This document shows positions 60,541 to 64,000 of a stretch of DNA of 64,000 nucleotides, one piece after another. The DNA is from Polytrichum commune (Eukaryota > Streptophyta > Polytrichopsida > Polytrichales > Polytrichaceae), in NCBI GenBank assembly GCA_950295325.1, contig OX485807.1:33946440-34010439 (forward strand), written 5' to 3'. Made by a program: the position numbers and the translations under genes. Under the pieces are notes generated by a model, which saw only the letters and a program-made list of their open reading frames with translations, ran no database searches and was not told the DNA's origin. Numbering within the stretch: the stretch's first letter is position 1; every line of letters starts with the position of its first letter.

Positions 60541-63500
60541 TTATCTTGGTCCACCCACCCTCGGTTGATCAATCTTCATGCTCAAAAGGCCACGTTGGCT
60601 TGTAAGAATCAATTTGTTGAAAGTCCATGCATGGGAGAATACATAGTGTCCTTGTGTGAACACTTAGAAAGTTAGTTACATGTTTAGTTGACTTTGGGAA
60701 CCATCTTGCCAACATGGCAACATGTGATTGGAGCTTGGCTATATTCCATATCCAATGGTCCTTGTGGGGTCCTTATGTTAGAGTTGGTTTCTTTTATGTC
60801 ATCGAGGGTGGGGATTCTTGCAAATCATCCAATGCCAACTTTACTCTTTAACTAACCATACGTGGGGCAACTATTGGTTGTGGCCTATGCTCATCCCATG
60901 ACTCGCCACAACATGGAGTCGGGGCTATACAATTATTGGGTCGTACAAAAGATGGCCTATCATTTTTGGTTTGACATCACAATGACTAGGCCTACTCAAT
61001 TTTGCATTGGAACCAAACCATATGTTATAATACGTCTAAATGCCGTCACCAATGTCACGGATGGATCTCATGCTTGTGTCACACATCGAAGACCTCTACG
61101 TGTGTGTTTGATGTGCATTATTATTGAAGGAAGTGTGATCGTAGTTTGTATCAATGCTTATCTCCTATTGATACGAGTATATGTGTTCTATGCAATCTTG
61201 ATATGTGCATGCAATGAATAAAACCTTTATGTCGTGGTGTGGGACCAATAAGGTGGGGATTATGCTCCTACATTTTATTCATGATTGTGTGCATTCATAC
61301 ATACATTACAACTAAAAAGAAAGTTCATTGCAATACGTTGCAATGTATTGACCCATTTTAAATAGATTCAAAGCTAGATGTTTACCATGGTAACATGGAG
61401 TCTAAATATGGTGATGTTGAATGATTTTATTGTTTTGTCAACAATTTTGCTAACAAGTACAAGTGATGTCAAACAATTTATGATATTTTATTGTTGACTT
61501 GTTGCATGTGGGAATGGACCTTATGCCCCCTTCCCACCTGACTTTACCAAACAACCAAAGTCTTTCTTAAAAACCGGGTAAAGCTCTCTCGGTTATAGCG
61601 GAGGCGTCTGGCTATCCCAATGCACCTACAAGAACTTGCTCCAGAGATTGTCGAGTAGGTTTTAGTTAAGTAGCTTTCACACATGGTCATTGTTTTATCT
61701 ACCAAGCAATGAATGTTGGATAGTTTTTGTCCCATCCCCAAATGCCGTAATACTCATCTATCTTACCATTGGTTTTTGTTGATGGAACCCCTCGTGCCCT
61801 CATATCTAAGACTAAAAGCAACCAATCACAAGGGCGGGAGGCGACACTTTTAAAGCTCCTACATTCTTGCCTCATGTTTAGGTACTAATGGGAGGGTCGG
61901 TGCTTGAGGCTTAAAACCTCCACTTTTAAGCCATGCCACATCATTTGCCAACCAATGGTCAGGGAAAACCGACGGCTAGTTCATTATCAACTGATGGATT
62001 TCCCCTCATGGCCAGTCCAAATTCCCAATCCGATTGTAATTTCAATCCTCCGGCAATTATCCGATGGACCAGAAAATGTCCCAGAAATGTAGCCGACTCT
62101 TCTTGTGAGTTATTGGATTTCAGCTGGAAAAAGTATTCAAATACTGGCCAATACCGGGGAAATGGTAACCGATACCCTCCGGGTCATGAGCATGGGTATC
62201 TGAATGCAGGTAGGTATCGAGGGATGCAGGTCAAGGCTTCGAAGATGAACGGCAACTTGCTCCGCGGCGGAGCCTCCATCCTCCGGTGCTCCGCAGAGTG
62301 CTAAAGGGCGTGTTCTGTTCAAAATACTATTAAACAAAAACTTTGTAATCGAATGTCTACATCTAACTTAGAAAGTATGATGCATGCTGCTATAGAAGGC
62401 CCAGACAATGATTTTGATGACATTCTAACAAGTGCTCTAGAACTTTGGAAGGATGCTGCTAAGTTTCGCTATTTGTATAGCAATCCGAGCGCTATTTGTT
62501 TGGGGCATCTGATGATGCACTTGAGGAAGTACCCTAAACCTTAAACTTTTTGAATTATGCAACCTTTCCATGACCAAATCCAATTGATTCTATGAAGAAT
62601 TGGGGGACCCTTGGCCTTCAAGCGGTGAAGGCATTGCTAGGTTCAATTCTTGCCAAGGATATTAACTCTTTAAATTTAAAGTTTTGACATGCCTTTCTTT
62701 TCACTTATTCAAGATTTTGTACTAAGAAATGATTTCTAATAACTTTTCATATATTTTTTAAACAATTAGTGCCGATATGAATTCCATTTAATCAGATATT
62801 GGCCAGTGAAAATATGAAAATATAGGCAATTGGCCGATTAATTTTACAAAAGACCGGCTCTTGCCGATGTAAATTGGAAAAAATCCGACCCTTCGTAGCA
62901 ACTACCAGCAATTAGCCACTAAGGCTTCAAAAACTTCCCGAACTCTATTGCCAACTAGGCTCGGCACTAGATAATGTCGATGGTGTGAAGGTTGTGTTTT
63001 TTAAACCAACTTTTAGGCTTAGCTAAAGTCAGGTGGGGAGAGGGGGCATTAGGATGGCATCCAAGTCTCACAGCTTGGTGATGACTGCCAAGGGTAAGAG
63101 GTGGCAATGTGGTAGTGGGCAACACCAAAGAGGTGTGCCAAATGTTGCACAAGAAGTCCTTAGGGCCGCTGAAGAGGCTATTGGAGAGCAAATGTGAATT
63201 CAGTCAAGTGGATGTTAATTGCACAGTTGCCAACTCATGCCCTTATCACACCAAATTGAAAGTGCAGTTTTTTGTAGGTGAATTAGTCTCCCATATTGAC
63301 TTTCATGACGAGCCATCATCGTCCAAACTATATGAGAATGCCGAAGATGGTCATAACTTGCACTCTGACGTCCATGTTTGGACGCATGGGACCCACCACC
63401 AAAAAACTTGTGATTTGTCCACATGGCTCAGGTTTGTTGCCCCATAACTATTTTTAGCTGTTGGGGAGGTAGGACAACCATGCGAGCAGCTGTACATCAC

Positions 63501-64000
63501 AACAAAAATATCAAGCAAGCCGAGATGTTGGTGTGAACAACTTGGCATTTGGCCGTGGCGGCATCTCCAACTATTTCACATCTGGAAGTTGACGGAAAGT
63601 TGGTGTGATCAGAGCATCAATTTGTGTGTAGTTGCCCCCACATGTCTTCTTAGTGTCTGTCCTCAACTACATACTACTCATATTTAGGTATCCAATGAAA
63701 CCCTACAAATTGGGGGGGGGGGGGGAGGGTAGAGCACAAATCAAAGATGTGCTATAAAGCATGATGTAAGAAAATAATTTTGAGATTTGCACACATAAAG
63801 AAATTTTGAAGTGCGATGTGTAGACTACATCTATAAGGTTGACATTACGATTTCAATTTACAGGCCCTTTACAGGTCTTACCAAAGATAATATCAAATCA
63901 TATTGCTTCCAAATATTCACCAAGATCACTTGAGATAGCTTTTCATGGGCCCTTCACGAGTTTAAACTACACTAAATATTGTATTAATGTCATAGGGCAT

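Larger units (their letters stand above)
57111..64000. other. Gene-poor intergenic DNA
   Basis: 6.9 kb without a recognisable gene; the open frames present (for example 60862-61221 and 63109-63447) match nothing I know. It holds MITE copies of family C (57566-57786) and B (60310-60540), G runs at 57935-57944 and 63712-63725, and, at the very end, what looks like the start of a family E repeat. Confidence 0.45.

Noticed and set aside
60862-61221. 119-codon ORF in the right intergenic region
   Set aside because: The hydrophobic C-terminal part looked membrane-like, but there is no family resemblance and the surroundings are decayed repeats.
62137-62337. GC-richer patch with GGCGGAGCCTCC considered as a tRNA or gene start
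   Set aside because: It does not fold into a cloverleaf by eye, lacks A/B boxes, and has no continuing exon.

Overview
This is a eukaryotic nuclear window from a land plant or close streptophyte relative. It is AT-rich, its genes are split by GT-AG introns with in-frame joins, and its proteins are plant-type: villin with headpiece, a chloroplast NTF2-like protein, the plant Fb15-type mitochondrial ATP synthase subunit, XAP5/XCT, plant-type GlcNAc kinase and CDKG-type kinase. A non-seed plant such as a moss is my guess, but the sequence alone does not fix the species.

Layout, left to right. 1-284 (+): last two coding exons of an XAP5/FAM50 (XCT) gene. 1726-2883 (+): single-exon CDKG/CDK11-like kinase, probably a retrocopy. 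2884-7863: repeat-rich intergenic DNA. 7864-10693 (+): five-exon plastid NTF2-like protein (320 aa). 11445-11920: 57-bp minisatellite. 13185-12913 (-): 90-aa mitochondrial ATP synthase subunit with a 1.4-kb 5'UTR intron. 14730-19440: gene-poor DNA with MITEs, a SINE-like element and long poly-C/G tracts. 21052-29749 (+): complete 22-exon villin (920 aa) behind a tandemly duplicated promoter. 30430-31260: foldback element and another dispersed repeat. 34003-32912 (-): NAC beta/BTF3 (156 aa). 38907-42671 (+): N-acetylglucosamine kinase (368 aa). 44852-43782 (-): degenerate coding remnant. 54938-48919 (-): 11-exon MFSD12-like transporter (605 aa). 57110-64000: no recognisable gene.

Exon models were built by hand from homology and splice sites. 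For the five complete multi-exon genes (NTF2-like, villin, NAC beta, NAGK, MFSD12-like) the summed exon lengths are exact multiples of three with no internal stop, which strongly supports them. The genes are unrelated housekeeping loci and form no cluster or pathway. The most distinctive signal is architectural. The promoters or 5'UTR introns of four genes (villin, ATP synthase subunit, NAC beta, MFSD12-like) each carry their own unrelated local tandem duplications of 160-450 bp. The intergenic DNA holds several small non-autonomous transposon families, one with a G/C homopolymer core. I found no virus, toxin gene, CRISPR array or novel defence or metabolic system.
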